DNA from: Nocardioides eburneiflavus
Lineage (GTDB): Bacteria; Actinomycetota; Actinomycetes; Propionibacteriales; Nocardioidaceae
Assembly (NCBI RefSeq): GCF_004785795.1
Contig: NZ_SRRO01000001.1
Coordinates: 3,782,001 to 3,846,000 of the forward strand
Direction of reading: 5' to 3'
DNA: 64,000 nt
Shown: positions 1 to 10,745 of the stretch, in pieces
How the letters are laid out: every line of letters starts with the position of its first letter
How positions within the stretch are numbered: position 1 is the stretch's first letter
Translations under genes and position numbers: made by a program
Notes under the pieces: generated by a model
What the model saw: only the letters and a program-made list of their open reading frames with translations
What the model was told of the DNA's origin: nothing
The model's database searches: none

Positions 1-1
1 C

Positions 2-1486
2 CTCGGGTTCCTTCTCAGGAAGCTCGGCGTGTTCGTTGCGGTCCTCGTCTCCCTGTTCCTCGGTCTCGTGCTGATGTCCTCGCTCGTCCCGGAGCTCCAG
101 CGGGCGGAGGCGGAGCGTGATCGGCTGCGCGAGGTGTCGCAGGAGCGCAGGGCTCTGGAGAACGAGGTCGGGCAGCTTCGGAGCGCCTCTGAGGAGGCCC
201 TCGTCGAGGAGGTCGCGTCGCTTGCAGCGGAGGCCGCCGAAGAGGCCGTCGAAGCACGCCAGCAGGTGTCCGAGGCGTCCAGGGAGGCGGAGCGGCGCCT
301 GGACGAGCGGGACGAGGCCTGTGGAACCGTCGACAAGGTGATCGCGTGGGTCCTTCCGGGCAACGCGTGCAAGGCCGCAGAGGAGGCGTTGGAGAAGGCA
401 GAAGAGCTGAAGGACACGGTCGACCGAGGTCTCGCCCGGGCGGAGGAGAGGGTCGTGGTGCTCTCGGACCCCGACCTGACCGCCGACGAGAAGCTCGATC
501 GGCTCGGGGAGGACGACCTTCAGTCTGCAGCCACGAGGGACCTCGAGGTTGCGAAGGCGGAGCTTGCGCAGAAGCAGGCCGAGGAGAGGAGCCTGGAGGA
601 GGCGCAGGGGTCGTGGGCAGGGCGCGTCGTCAACCTGTGGGCGCGGTCCTGGAAGTGGCTGGCCGGCATCGCGGTGCTGGTCGTCGTCATGCCGGGTGTC
701 ATGCGGGTCGTCAGCTACTTCGTGCTGATGCCGCTCGTGAGCCGCTCGCAGAAACGGATTCGTCTGGCCGATGGCGTCGACGATACCGACGCCACGCTCA
801 CGACCGGCCTCGCCGAACGTACGCTGACGGTCGAGCTCGGCCACGGCGAGGTGCTCTCGGCGCGCTCGGAGCACGTACGACCGGTCGAGGGGAAGAAGGC
901 CCACGGCCGGCTGATCTACGACCCGTCCGCTCCGTTCGTGAGCTTCTCCGCCGGTCTCTACGGCCTGAGCCGGATCGCTGGTGACGAGAACGGCACCGTG
1001 GCGGTGCTGGCAACGCCCGAGGACCCCGACTCGTACCTGATGCGCATCGACATCACGGACCACCCCGGACTGGTGATGCACCCGCGGCACGTCGTGGGCG
1101 TCATCGGCGCGCCCGGCCTGCGGACCCGGTGGCGGTGGGGCATCCTGGCCCTGGCCAGGTGGCAGGTGCGCTACATCATGTTCGCCGGCACGGGCAGCCT
1201 GATCGTGCAGGGCAGTGGCGAGGTGAAGGCCGACAGCCCCCGATGCGGATCCCTGCGGATCGAGCAGCACCTGGTGATGGGCTTCGACTCGCGCCTCGTC
1301 CTGGGGGTCAACCGGACCGAGGTGTTCTGGCCTTACCTGTGGGGCCGCACACCGCTGGTCGACGACGAGTTCACCGGGGTCCACCCGTTCTTTTGGCAGA
1401 AGGCGAGCAACCAGGGGCCCAGCAACCCGGTCGCACGAGCGTTCAGCACCTTCTTCTCGGCGTTCGGCAAGCTGCTGGGCTTCTGA
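2..1486 (+). CDS. Membrane protein with long coiled coil (5' end probably outside the window)
   Basis: Function not recognised. The frame is open to the left edge; the first usable start inside the window is a GTG at 29, but the residues before it (ending LLRKLG) are basic and would be a natural cytoplasmic lead-in to the first membrane segment ([16 protein letters not shown]). After it comes about 170 residues of Glu/Ala/Arg-rich heptad-like sequence, probably coiled coil, containing a Cys pair (DEACGTV, GNACKAA). A second hydrophobic segment ([19 protein letters not shown]) follows, then a soluble domain of about 250 residues rich in beta-type sequence ([13 protein letters not shown]). The C-terminal domain faintly recalls the AIM24 family, which I cannot confirm. 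No obvious operon partner. Confidence 0.6.
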   Translation, partial: LGFLLRKLGVFVAVLVSLFLGLVLMSSLVPELQRAEAERDRLREVSQERRALENEVGQLRSASEEALVEEVASLAAEAAEEAVEARQQVSEASREAERRLDERDEACGTVDKVIAWVLPGNACKAAEEALEKAEELKDTVDRGLARAEERVVVLSDPDLTADEKLDRLGEDDLQSAATRDLEVAKAELAQKQAEERSLEEAQGSWAGRVVNLWARSWKWLAGIAVLVVVMPGVMRVVSYFVLMPLVSRSQKRIRLADGVDDTDATLTTGLAERTLTVELGHGEVLSARSEHVRPVEGKKAHGRLIYDPSAPFVSFSAGLYGLSRIAGDENGTVAVLATPEDPDSYLMRIDITDHPGLVMHPRHVVGVIGAPGLRTRWRWGILALARWQVRYIMFAGTGSLIVQGSGEVKADSPRCGSLRIEQHLVMGFDSRLVLGVNRTEVFWPYLWGRTPLVDDEFTGVHPFFWQKASNQGPSNPVARAFSTFFSAFGKLLGF

Positions 1487-1504
1487 GTCTGGCAGGGTGG
1501 CCCC

Positions 1505-1861
1505 ATGGCCAGCTACGCGGTCAACCCGGCTGCCGTCGCCCACGCTCGGCGGCTCATCGACGGCCGTCAGTACGTGCTCGACAGCGACTGGGGTGAGGTC
1601 CAGCCACGGGCCGACGCCGAGAACGCCTACCTCGAGCGGCACTCGTGGGAGGACTACGCCGCCTGGCACCTCGGCCTCACCGAAGGCGCCAACGAGGGCA
1701 CCAAGGCCCGCTACGCGTTCGTGTACGGCGACCTGCGGCGGGTGCACCGCAGCGGGCTCATCGCGTGCGTCTACCGGGCCGCGGAATGGCGGCACAAGGC
1801 GGTGGAGCTCGCCGCCCACGACCTGTTGCAGCGCCTCGACCAGATGGCCGGCATCGAGTAG
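1505..1861 (+). CDS. Conserved actinobacterial hypothetical protein
   Basis: A 118-residue soluble, acidic protein. I recall close relatives as uncharacterised proteins in Streptomyces and other actinobacteria, all starting with a similar Tyr-Val-Leu-(D/E)-S-(D/E)-W block (here [12 protein letters not shown] near residue 23) and sharing a [12 protein letters not shown] motif near residue 75. The composition (conserved Trp, Tyr and Arg, no signal peptide, no membrane segment) suggests a small cytoplasmic helical protein. The ATG at 1505 is the first start in frame with this conserved N-terminus. Its stop is directly next to the stop of the convergent kinase-like gene. No function is assigned. 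Confidence 0.8.
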   Translation: MASYAVNPAAVAHARRLIDGRQYVLDSDWGEVQPRADAENAYLERHSWEDYAAWHLGLTEGANEGTKARYAFVYGDLRRVHRSGLIACVYRAAEWRHKAVELAAHDLLQRLDQMAGIE

Positions 1862-1862
1862 G

Positions 1863-2189
1863 TCATACGAGAGCGGCCAGCGCAGCGAGCGCGGACTCCT
1901 GCTCGCTCGCGTCGACCACCGCCCACCCGTGGCCCGTGGCCAGGTCGAGCAGCTGCCGACGTCCCTCGAGCACCAGCTCGTCGCCGCCGCGCTCCTCGAT
2001 GATCCGCGAGACGACGGCCGTCAGGGGCGTGACCGCGCGGGCGTGGAGGCGCTCGAGCAGCACGGAGACCCACGACCGCAGCTCGTCGATGTCGCAGAGC
2101 AGCGTCCCGGGGTGCGCGGCGGCGTGGGCGCTGGCCAGTGTGGACTTCCCGACGCCGGAGGGACCGTTGAGGTGGAGGAGGGTCGGCAC
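1863..2189 (-). CDS. Shortened P-loop kinase-like protein
   Basis: The N-terminus carries a textbook Walker A ([11 protein letters not shown], residues 7-17) followed by a conserved CDIDELRSW block, as in small AAA/chloramphenicol-phosphotransferase-like kinases of actinobacteria. Those proteins are usually about 170 residues; this one is 108. After residue 41 the sequence jumps to a segment ([12 protein letters not shown] ... [25 protein letters not shown]) that looks like the normal C-terminal third, so the central part with the substrate/lid region seems to have been removed by an in-frame deletion. The product may be inactive. It ends almost at the stop of the gene converging on it. Confidence 0.6.
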   Translation of the reverse strand: MPTLLHLNGPSGVGKSTLASAHAAAHPGTLLCDIDELRSWVSVLLERLHARAVTPLTAVVSRIIEERGGDELVLEGRRQLLDLATGHGWAVVDASEQESALAALAALV

Positions 2190-2224
2190 GCGGGGAGGCT
2201 ATCCGGGCGAGCCCGGCCGTGTGA

Positions 2225-2242
2225 TATCTTGACGTCAAGATA
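2225..2242. promoter_or_regulatory. 18-bp perfect palindrome upstream of aconitase (putative operator)
   Basis: TATCTTGACGTCAAGATA reads identically on both strands. It lies about 98 bp before the aconitase start, and its TTGACG core could serve as a -35 box. The TTGA...TCAA symmetry is of the kind bound by MarR-type and other helix-turn-helix dimers. Which regulator binds is not visible; no regulator gene is adjacent. Confidence 0.5.
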
Positions 2243-2339
2243 CTGCGATGCCAGAACTAAGGGTCGCCTGCCTTCCCGTCCTCTCCCGTACGACGGCAAG
2301 ATGGGTGCGAACCCGCGAACTCCCGAGGAGATGTGGCTG

Positions 2340-5174
<2,835 letters not shown>

Positions 5175-5176
5175 CC

Positions 5177-5779
5177 TTGCGCGAGTTCCTCACGCAGGCG
5201 CAGGCGGCCGCCGACTCCACCACCGGTGGGGACGGCGGCCGCCTGCCGCTCGGCGGCATGGTCGACTGGGAGGTCTTCCCCTTCGAGCGCGAGGGCCTGC
5301 GGTCGCGCCCGCTCGTCGACTACGCCGTCCCCGAGCCCGACCGCCGCAAGGCGCCGGAGGACTGCAAGACCTGCACCGCCCTCGGTCGCGACGACCTCGT
5401 GCTGCACACGGGGGAGCGGCTCGCAGTCATCCGCCCGGGTGGCACGTCGTTGCCCTTCGTCGCCAACGTCGTCTCCCGCACCCACGAGGTCCTCGACGAC
5501 CTCGGCGACGACGGGCACGTCGAGCTGGGCCGCCTCATCGGGCGCACGTACGCCGCCCTCCGCGCGCTCGACGGTGTCGGCAACGTGCACGTCAACAAGT
5601 GGGAGAACGGCACCGGTCACCTCTCGGTGACGCTCCTCGCCCGCCCACTCGGCGTGCTCCAGCTCCGCGGGTCCAACCTGCCGGTCTGGGCCGACATGCT
5701 CCCGGCGACCCCGCCCGAGGAGCTCGCCGCCCGGGCCGACGTCGTCCGGGCCGCCCTCGCTCGCTCGGTGGTCGAGTAG
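5177..5779 (+). CDS. Hypothetical protein, possibly HIT-like
   Basis: 200 residues beginning with a TTG two bases after the aconitase stop, preceded by an AAGGG ribosome site, so probably co-transcribed with acnA. The CKTC pair near residue 60 and the block NVHVNKWENGTGHLSVTLLA around residues 135-154 (His-x-Asn-Lys...Gly-His-Leu) resemble the zinc/histidine layout of GalT/HIT-like proteins, but the canonical HxHxH triad is absent, so the assignment is tentative. No signal peptide. The last residues (ARSVVE, stop) lie inside a repeated palindromic element that doubles as the probable terminator. Confidence 0.65.
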   Translation: MREFLTQAQAAADSTTGGDGGRLPLGGMVDWEVFPFEREGLRSRPLVDYAVPEPDRRKAPEDCKTCTALGRDDLVLHTGERLAVIRPGGTSLPFVANVVSRTHEVLDDLGDDGHVELGRLIGRTYAALRALDGVGNVHVNKWENGTGHLSVTLLARPLGVLQLRGSNLPVWADMLPATPPEELAARADVVRAALARSVVE

Positions 5780-5813
5780 TCCGCGCGCGCCAGCGAGCGG
5801 ACTACTCGAGACC
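5767..5813. repeat. REP-like palindromic element, copy 1
   Basis: On the minus strand it begins GGTCTCGAG and ends CGACCACC, enclosing CGCTCGCTGGCGCG. It shares this layout with the elements at 34194-34234 and 61891-61946. It overlaps the last codons of the upstream gene. Confidence 0.55.
5772..5809 (+). terminator. Stem-loop terminator after the acnA operon
   Basis: Perfect 13-bp inverted repeat (TCGAGTAGTCCGC and its complement) around a 12-nt loop, starting at the stop codon of the gene downstream of acnA. No U-tract follows, as is usual in high-GC actinobacteria. Confidence 0.6.
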
Positions 5814-5844
5814 CGGACCCCTCCGAATCGGCATCTCGTGGCGT

Positions 5845-5866
5845 GTGGACGTGTGAGGCTGTCCAC
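5845..5866. promoter_or_regulatory. Inverted repeat GTGGAC-N10-GTCCAC before the sigma-factor operon
   Basis: Six-base arms separated by ten bases, lying 18 nt before the ATG of the first gene of the sigma-factor operon and just before its GAGGAG ribosome site. It could be an operator or part of an autoregulated promoter; no firm evidence. Confidence 0.3.
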
Positions 5867-5883
5867 CCATCCGAGGAGCTCCC

Positions 5884-7242
5884 ATGTCCGCACCGCCCGC
5901 CGACGTCGTCGACCGGCTCGAGCGCCTGGCCGCGCACGCGCCCGGTGGGGCCATCGACCCGGACGCGGTCTGGACGCACGGCCGGCGTCGCAGGCGCGTA
6001 CGCCTCGGCGCGGCGCTCGCGGCCGTCGCCGCCGTCGGGCTGCTGGGCGCGACGACCACGCCGCTGCTCGTCGAGCGTGCCCAGCGGGTGCAGCCGGCGG
6101 ACGTGGGGGAGCGGATGGTGCTCCCGGACGTGATCCGGCAGCCGGGTGGGTGGGAGCCTGCGTTCCCGTCCACCCCCGGGCGGCTGTCGGCGGTCGGAGT
6201 CGGCACCAGGTCGGGCCTGTGGTCCGACCGCAACGCCTTCTGGGGGGTCTCCGCTGCGACGGGGGAGTCGCGGTTCCTCGACCTGCCCGGATCGATCGAG
6301 CTCGGCCAGCCCGCCCTGTCGCACGACGGCTCGCGCGTGGCGTACTGGATCGCGACCACCGCCGACGTCGATGCGCTCGGTCAGGCAGGGGAGAGCGCGA
6401 TGCTCGCCGACGGGGTCGCCGTGCTCGACCTCGAGACCGGGAAGCGCGACGCCTGGACCGTCGAGTCCGACCACGGCCTGTGGGTCGGTGGCCTGGCCTG
6501 GGCGGGGGACGTGCTGTGGTGGTCTGCCGGGCCGGCGCAGGCGCAGGGGGACGGTGCGCTGGCCGCACGCACCCGGCCCCGGACGTGGGACCTCGACACC
6601 GGCGAGCGCGACGACACCCCCAGCTCGGTGCAACGCCGCGTCAGCCCCAACGGCGTCGGCCACGCACCGGGTGGCTTCGTCCAGCAGCCCAGCTCGCGGC
6701 GCCTCACGCTCGTGTCGGGGCACGAGCCGACCACGCTGCGACTCATGCTGCCGGACGACGCGCCCTCGGCGGCCGGTACGACCGATGCGACCGTGAGCAC
6801 CGACGGCTCGCTCGTCGCGACCCTGCTGATGCCCGACGCGAGCACCTACGACGAGTCACCCAAGGCGGTCCTCGTCGGCGACCTCGAGGGCCGGGACGTC
6901 GCCCTACGCCGAATCGGCGACGTGTCCGCGCAGTCCGTACTCGGGTGGCGGTCCGCAACCGAGCTGGTCGTCGCATCGGTCGACGACGTCGAAGCGGGTC
7001 GTCCGCAGCGGGCGAGTCGCGCCCGGATCCTTGACGTCACGTCCGGTGCGCAAGACCCGTTGCTCGCGTTCTCCGGCAACACGCCCCACGTGGCTGCCGA
7101 CGCGTGGACGGCAGAGGTCGTCCCCGCCCCTGACGCCCCCTTCGCCCCCGACCCGCGCCTGGTCGGGCTCGGGCTCCTGGCTGCGGCGTTCGTGGGCTGG
7201 CGGATCACCGTACGGGTCAGGAGCCGCCGTGGCCACGCCTGA
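5884..7242 (+). CDS. Membrane-anchored beta-propeller-like protein of a SigE-type operon
   Basis: 452 residues. The first 35 residues are cytosolic and resemble the start of anti-sigma-like proteins (VVDRLERLAAHAPGGAIDPD), followed by RRRRR and a membrane segment (LGAALAAVAAVGLLGA, about 39-55). The long exported part has repeating beta-propeller/TolB-like elements (ALSHDGSRVAYW, GGLAWAGDVLWW, VLDLETGKR). A second membrane helix (LVGLGLLAAAFVGWRITV) and a basic tail end the protein. The start has a strong GAGGAG site. The last 14 bases overlap the sigma-factor gene, so the two are translationally coupled. Inference: it modulates or senses for that sigma factor. No known substrate. Confidence 0.7.
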   Translation: MSAPPADVVDRLERLAAHAPGGAIDPDAVWTHGRRRRRVRLGAALAAVAAVGLLGATTTPLLVERAQRVQPADVGERMVLPDVIRQPGGWEPAFPSTPGRLSAVGVGTRSGLWSDRNAFWGVSAATGESRFLDLPGSIELGQPALSHDGSRVAYWIATTADVDALGQAGESAMLADGVAVLDLETGKRDAWTVESDHGLWVGGLAWAGDVLWWSAGPAQAQGDGALAARTRPRTWDLDTGERDDTPSSVQRRVSPNGVGHAPGGFVQQPSSRRLTLVSGHEPTTLRLMLPDDAPSAAGTTDATVSTDGSLVATLLMPDASTYDESPKAVLVGDLEGRDVALRRIGDVSAQSVLGWRSATELVVASVDDVEAGRPQRASRARILDVTSGAQDPLLAFSGNTPHVAADAWTAEVVPAPDAPFAPDPRLVGLGLLAAAFVGWRITVRVRSRRGHA

Positions 7243-7735
7243 CGGCTTCGCCGAGTTCGTGCTCGCCCGGCAGGCTGCGCTGCTGCGCACGGCGTACCTC
7301 CTCACCGGGCACGCGCAGGACGCCGAGGACCTCGTGCAGACCACGCTGGTCAAGGTGGTCCCGCAGTGGCGGCGGATCCGCGACAACCCCGAGCCGTACG
7401 TCAGGCGGGTCCTCGTCAACGAGAACGTCTCGCGTTGGCGTCGTCGCCGGTGGCGCGAGGAGAGCACCGACGCGCTGCCCGAGCAGCTCGCCGACGCCCC
7501 GGACCACGACGAGCTGCTCGCCGTACGCTCCGCGCTGGCCGCCCTCGCGCCCCGGCAGCGGGCGGTCCTCGTGCTGCGCTACTACGAGGGCCGCTCCGAG
7601 GCAGAGATCGCCGCGGCGCTCGGGATCGCGCCGGGCACGGTGAAGTCGCTGGCCCGCGACGGGCTCGCCAGGCTGAGGCAGGCCCTCCCCGCCGAGGACG
7701 ACGCCGTGGAGGGCGCCGGTAGCCTGACGCGGTGA
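7229..7735 (+). CDS. SigE-family RNA polymerase sigma factor (ECF type)
   Basis: 168 residues, normal for the TIGR02983 actinobacterial SigE family. Region 2 starts at FVLARQAALLRTAYLLTGH with the typical DAEDLVQTTLVKV; region 4 is LAPRQRAVLVLRYYEGRSEAEIAAALGIAPGTVKS, divided by the usual Asp/Glu-rich linker. The GTG at 7229 is preceded by CAGGAG and overlaps the end of the upstream gene; its TGA overlaps the next GTG. The usual order in this family is sigma factor first and propeller-like partner second; here the partner comes first. Target promoters cannot be told from the sequence. Confidence 0.9.
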   Translation: MATPDGFAEFVLARQAALLRTAYLLTGHAQDAEDLVQTTLVKVVPQWRRIRDNPEPYVRRVLVNENVSRWRRRRWREESTDALPEQLADAPDHDELLAVRSALAALAPRQRAVLVLRYYEGRSEAEIAAALGIAPGTVKSLARDGLARLRQALPAEDDAVEGAGSLTR

Positions 7736-8382
7736 TCGACGCCGACGGCCAGCCCGCTCCACCGCGCCCGGAGCCGGCACCCGTGGTCCAGGAGTTGGGG
7801 CCCCGTCGGCTGCCCCTCGTCCTGGCGAGCGTCGCCGCCGCGCTCGTGCTCGCCGCCGCTCTCGTCGCGCCGCTGGTGGACCGGCTGGTCCGCGGTGACG
7901 AGCTGGAGCAACGCGCGCTCGACCTCAGCCTCGTCGAGACCTGGGAGATCACCGACCGGGCGCACACGACCGGCGACGTCACATACCCGCAGGATCCGCC
8001 CGCCGGGGGCGCGCACGCGCCGATCTGGCTGGCGTGCGGCGTCTACGACGAGCCGGTGCGCGAGGAGAACGCCGTCCACGACCTCGAGCACGGCACCGTC
8101 TGGATCACCCACGACCCCGGCCTGTCCGCCGCGGACGTCGAGGCGCTGGCCGACCGGCTCCCGGACAACGGCATCATGTCGCCGCGCGAGGGCCTGCCCT
8201 CACCGGTGGTGGTCACCGTCTGGGGTGCCCAGCTCCGGCTCGACGGCGCAGACGACGAGCGGCTCGGGCTCTTCCTCGAGGAGTACGGCGACGGCCACAC
8301 CGCCCCGGAGCTCGGGGTCAGCTGCCAGGGCGGCACCCCCGACCCCCAGGGGGCGACCCCGGACGAGGGCACCAACACCTGA
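7732..8382 (+). CDS. DUF3105 membrane protein
   Basis: 216 residues: a proline-rich cytosolic lead, one membrane helix (LPLVLASVAAALVLAAALVA, about 24-43) and an extracytoplasmic DUF3105 domain. The diagnostic motifs are YPQDPPAGGAHAPIW, CGVYDEPVREENAVHDLEHG and VWITHDP, with conserved Cys and His that could bind a metal. Molecular function of the family is unknown. Its GTG overlaps the sigma-factor stop (GTGA), so it belongs to that operon and may be under the same control. Confidence 0.88.
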   Translation: MIDADGQPAPPRPEPAPVVQELGPRRLPLVLASVAAALVLAAALVAPLVDRLVRGDELEQRALDLSLVETWEITDRAHTTGDVTYPQDPPAGGAHAPIWLACGVYDEPVREENAVHDLEHGTVWITHDPGLSAADVEALADRLPDNGIMSPREGLPSPVVVTVWGAQLRLDGADDERLGLFLEEYGDGHTAPELGVSCQGGTPDPQGATPDEGTNT

Positions 8383-8404
8383 GGGGCCCGGCTAGCGTGG
8401 TCGC

Positions 8405-8704
8405 ATGATCGTGGCCTTCTCGCTCTCGCCCATGTCCAGCGACCCGACCGGGTCCGTCACCGAGGCGGTCGCCTCTGCCGTACGGGTCGTCCGCGAGTCC
8501 GGGCTGCCGCACGAGACCAACGCGATGTTCACCAACATCGAGGGGGAGTGGGACGAGGTGATGACAGTCGTCAAGCGCGCCGTCGACGTGGTCGCCGAGG
8601 TGTCCCCGCGGGTCGGTCTCGTGCTGAAGGCCGACATCCGGCCGGGCTACGACGGGCAGCTCACTGCCAAGGTCGAGCGCATCGAGGAGGCGCTGGGCGA
8701 CTGA
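8405..8704 (+). CDS. Thiamine-binding (YkoF/MTH1187-like, DUF77) protein
   Basis: 99 residues, the full length of the single-domain PF01910 family, whose members bind thiamine or hydroxymethylpyrimidine. Start MIVAFSLSPMS and the block LPHETNAMFTNIEGEWDEVM (about 34-53) match the family. It is likely cytoplasmic and oligomeric. A TAGCGT box at 8393-8398 lies six bases before the ATG and there is no Shine-Dalgarno, so the mRNA is probably leaderless. A YjbQ-family gene (sometimes called thiamine phosphate synthase-like) follows two genes on, but no thiamine pathway genes are next to it. Confidence 0.85.
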   Translation: MIVAFSLSPMSSDPTGSVTEAVASAVRVVRESGLPHETNAMFTNIEGEWDEVMTVVKRAVDVVAEVSPRVGLVLKADIRPGYDGQLTAKVERIEEALGD

Positions 8705-8732
8705 GCCGTCCGCAAGGTGTAGACCTGCGTCC

Positions 8733-9260
8733 ATGGACCTGGCTGCGGCAACCGAGCAGGAGCGGGCTGCGGCGTTGCCCGGTGATGACCGCGTCGACGC
8801 GGACGTGGTGATGGACCGCGGCTTCGACCTCCCCGCCCCGCCGGAGAAGGTGTGGCCCTGGCTGGTTCAGCTCGGCAAGCAGCGCGCCGGGTGGTACCTG
8901 CCGCGGCGCGTCGAGTGTCTGGTGCCGCCGGCGCGGCGCGCGCTGCGCCACGTGGACCAGCACCTGCTGGACCACTCGGTCGGCGACGTCATCCCCGACT
9001 GGGGCGGAACCGACGCGACATTCACGCTTGCCGCCATCGAGTGGCCGAGCTTGCTCCTCTACACGTCTCGGCGTGGCCACACCGACCTCACGTGGTGCCT
9101 CCGGGTCACGGACGGGCACGCCGGCGGCAGCCGCGTCCACCTGCGTCTGCGGATGGGGCCCGTCCGGCACCGGCGGCTGGCCCGCACGCTGGGTGGTGTG
9201 GTGGACGCCGTGACGATCGTCGGGCTGGCGGCCGGACTGCGTGAGCGGGTGCGGCGCTAG
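8733..9260 (+). CDS. SRPBCC (START-like) family protein
   Basis: 175 residues. The motif FDLPAPPEKVWPWLVQLGKQRAGWY (residues about 31-55, quoted in part) is typical of actinobacterial SRPBCC lipid/ligand-binding proteins, which fold as a helix-grip with an internal cavity; ligand unknown. The C-terminus (VDAVTIVGLAAGLRERVRR) is amphipathic. TAGACC at 8720-8725, seven bases before the ATG and without a ribosome site, suggests a leaderless transcript. Its stop TAG forms part of the probable -10 box of the next gene. Confidence 0.75.
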   Translation: MDLAAATEQERAAALPGDDRVDADVVMDRGFDLPAPPEKVWPWLVQLGKQRAGWYLPRRVECLVPPARRALRHVDQHLLDHSVGDVIPDWGGTDATFTLAAIEWPSLLLYTSRRGHTDLTWCLRVTDGHAGGSRVHLRLRMGPVRHRRLARTLGGVVDAVTIVGLAAGLRERVRR

Positions 9261-9269
9261 CGTGGCGCC

Positions 9270-9674
9270 ATGGAGAGTGAGACCAGGACCTACCGCACCG
9301 GCGGCGACGAGGTCGTGCTCGACCTGACCCGCGACGCCGCGGACGTCGTGGCCGGTCGCGGCGACGGGCTCCTGCACGTGTTCGTGCCGCACGCGACCGC
9401 CGGCATCGCGATCATCGAGACCGGAGCGGGATCCGACGACGACCTGCTGGCCGCCCTCGGCGACCTGCTCCCGGCAGACGACCGGTGGCGACACCGCCAC
9501 GGCTCGCCGGGGCACGGACGGTCGCACGTCATGCCGGCGATCGTGCCGCCGTACGCCACGGTCCCCGTGCTGGGCGGCCGGCTCGCCCTGGGCACCTGGC
9601 AGAGCATCTGCCTCGTGGACCTCAACGTCGACAACGCCGAGCGCGAGGTGCGCTGGTCCTTCCTGGAGGGCTGA
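9270..9674 (+). CDS. YjbQ/UPF0047 family protein
   Basis: 134 residues, the standard length of UPF0047 (TIGR00149), a compact enzyme-like fold; E. coli YjbQ can weakly replace thiamine phosphate synthase, but its real role is uncertain. Visible signature residues are HATAGIAIIE, a D-D pair, HGSPGHGRSHVMPAI with its conserved histidines, and the terminal LGTWQSICLVDL. TAGCGT at 9258-9263 precedes the ATG by six bases (leaderless type). The final TGA overlaps the ATG of the acetyltransferase (TGATG). Confidence 0.9.
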   Translation: MESETRTYRTGGDEVVLDLTRDAADVVAGRGDGLLHVFVPHATAGIAIIETGAGSDDDLLAALGDLLPADDRWRHRHGSPGHGRSHVMPAIVPPYATVPVLGGRLALGTWQSICLVDLNVDNAEREVRWSFLEG

Positions 9675-10273
9675 TGGTGGCGGACGGGACGGACATCGAG
9701 GTCCGCGAGGCCGGGGACGCCGACACCCCGGCGATGGAGGTCGTGGTCGAGGCAGCCTTCGACGAGCAGGGCGCCGCGATCAACGACGTGATGGCCCGTC
9801 TGCGCGGCGTCGAGGACATGGCCGTCGAGCTGGTGGCGGTCTCGGGTGACGAGGTGGTCGGGCTGGTGGCACTCTCGCGGGCCTGGCTCGACGCCCGGGA
9901 GCGCCTGGTCGACGTCCTTGTGTTGAGCCCCCTGGCCGTCGTGCCGGACCAACAGGGTCGGGGCATCGGCACCCGCCTGCTCGATGCGGTGCCCGAGGCG
10001 GCCGAGGGACTGGGCGCGCCTCTGGTGTTCCTCGAGGGCGATCCCGGCTTCTACGCCGCCCGCGGGTGGCAGACCGCCTCGGGCCACGGTCTCGAGCGCC
10101 CCTCGCGACGCATCCCCGAGTCTGCCTGCCAGGCGCGGCTGCTCGCGGGCCACGAGCCGTGGATGACGGGGCGCCTCGTCTATCCCGACGTGTGGTGGCG
10201 CCTCGACCTCGTCGGCCTGCGCGACCCCCTCCTCGCCGAGATCGAGGAGGCAGACCTGGGATCCCGCCAGTGA
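9674..10273 (+). CDS. GNAT family N-acetyltransferase
   Basis: 199 residues. The acetyl-CoA loop is seen in VVPDQQGRGIGTRLL (about 91-106), followed by VFLEGDPGFYAARGW, the usual beta-5/alpha-4 end of small-molecule or N-terminal acetyltransferases (predicted YhbS-like). The conserved C-terminal part (HEPWMTGRLVYPDVWW) suggests a defined but unknown substrate. ATG start chosen because it overlaps the YjbQ stop; the upstream open frame is not coding. Co-transcribed with YjbQ. Confidence 0.85.
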   Translation: MVADGTDIEVREAGDADTPAMEVVVEAAFDEQGAAINDVMARLRGVEDMAVELVAVSGDEVVGLVALSRAWLDARERLVDVLVLSPLAVVPDQQGRGIGTRLLDAVPEAAEGLGAPLVFLEGDPGFYAARGWQTASGHGLERPSRRIPESACQARLLAGHEPWMTGRLVYPDVWWRLDLVGLRDPLLAEIEEADLGSRQ

Positions 10274-10277
10274 CGGA

Positions 10278-10293
10278 TCGAACAGGCGTTCGA
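10278..10293. promoter_or_regulatory. SOS box (LexA operator)
   Basis: TCGAACAGGCGTTCGA is an exact match to the actinobacterial LexA consensus TCGAAC-N4-GTTCGA. It directly abuts the TAGACT -10 box (10294-10299) of the following gene, an ideal place for repression. The upstream acetyltransferase stop is only a few bases away. Confidence 0.85.
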
Positions 10294-10299
10294 TAGACT
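10294..10299 (+). promoter_or_regulatory. -10 box of the SOS-controlled leaderless gene
   Basis: TAGACT, six bases before a GTG start with no Shine-Dalgarno, so transcription should begin at the start codon. It is the first bases after the LexA operator. Confidence 0.55.
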
Positions 10300-10305
10300 T
10301 GCGCG

Positions 10306-10722
10306 GTGTTCCCCGCGCCGCAGCCACGCAAGCGCCCCACCCCGCCCGAGGGCCATCGCGGCGTGGCGCCCCCCGGCTGGCCGCGACAGGTGCGCCCGCC
10401 CGACGCGCCCGACTGGGAGGCCACCGCAGCCAGCTGGCTCCTGGACCTGTGCCCGCCGGACTACCGCCGGTTCCCCGGTCTGCGGCGCCACGTCGTGGTG
10501 CTCGCCCGGTTCGCGGTCCTGCACGTCGAGGCACAGCAGCTGGCCACGCGGCGCGGCCTGAGCGAGATCCGCGGCGACCTCAGGGACGTCGCCTCGGAGG
10601 CGGTCGTGCTGGCGGCCGTGCAGACCTTCCAGCTCGAGGACGCCCGCCTGCAGGGCGTACGCCGCGAGGTCGGCCTGGTCGAGGACGCGCTGCGCGGGCG
10701 TCGCTACCGGGTCCGGATGTGA
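10306..10722 (+). CDS. Conserved hypothetical protein under a LexA box
   Basis: 138 residues. The Pro-rich basic lead (residues 1-35) precedes a helical domain: [37 protein letters not shown], then a C-terminal [18 protein letters not shown] recall homologues as hypothetical proteins in many actinobacteria; no function is known to me. No signal peptide or membrane helix. The GTG start is fixed by the promoter geometry. The perfect SOS box implies induction by DNA damage, so a role in damage response or its restraint is an inference worth testing. Confidence 0.75.
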   Translation: MFPAPQPRKRPTPPEGHRGVAPPGWPRQVRPPDAPDWEATAASWLLDLCPPDYRRFPGLRRHVVVLARFAVLHVEAQQLATRRGLSEIRGDLRDVASEAVVLAAVQTFQLEDARLQGVRREVGLVEDALRGRRYRVRM

Positions 10723-10745
10723 GGTCTGTCCATCAGGGTCGCCGG

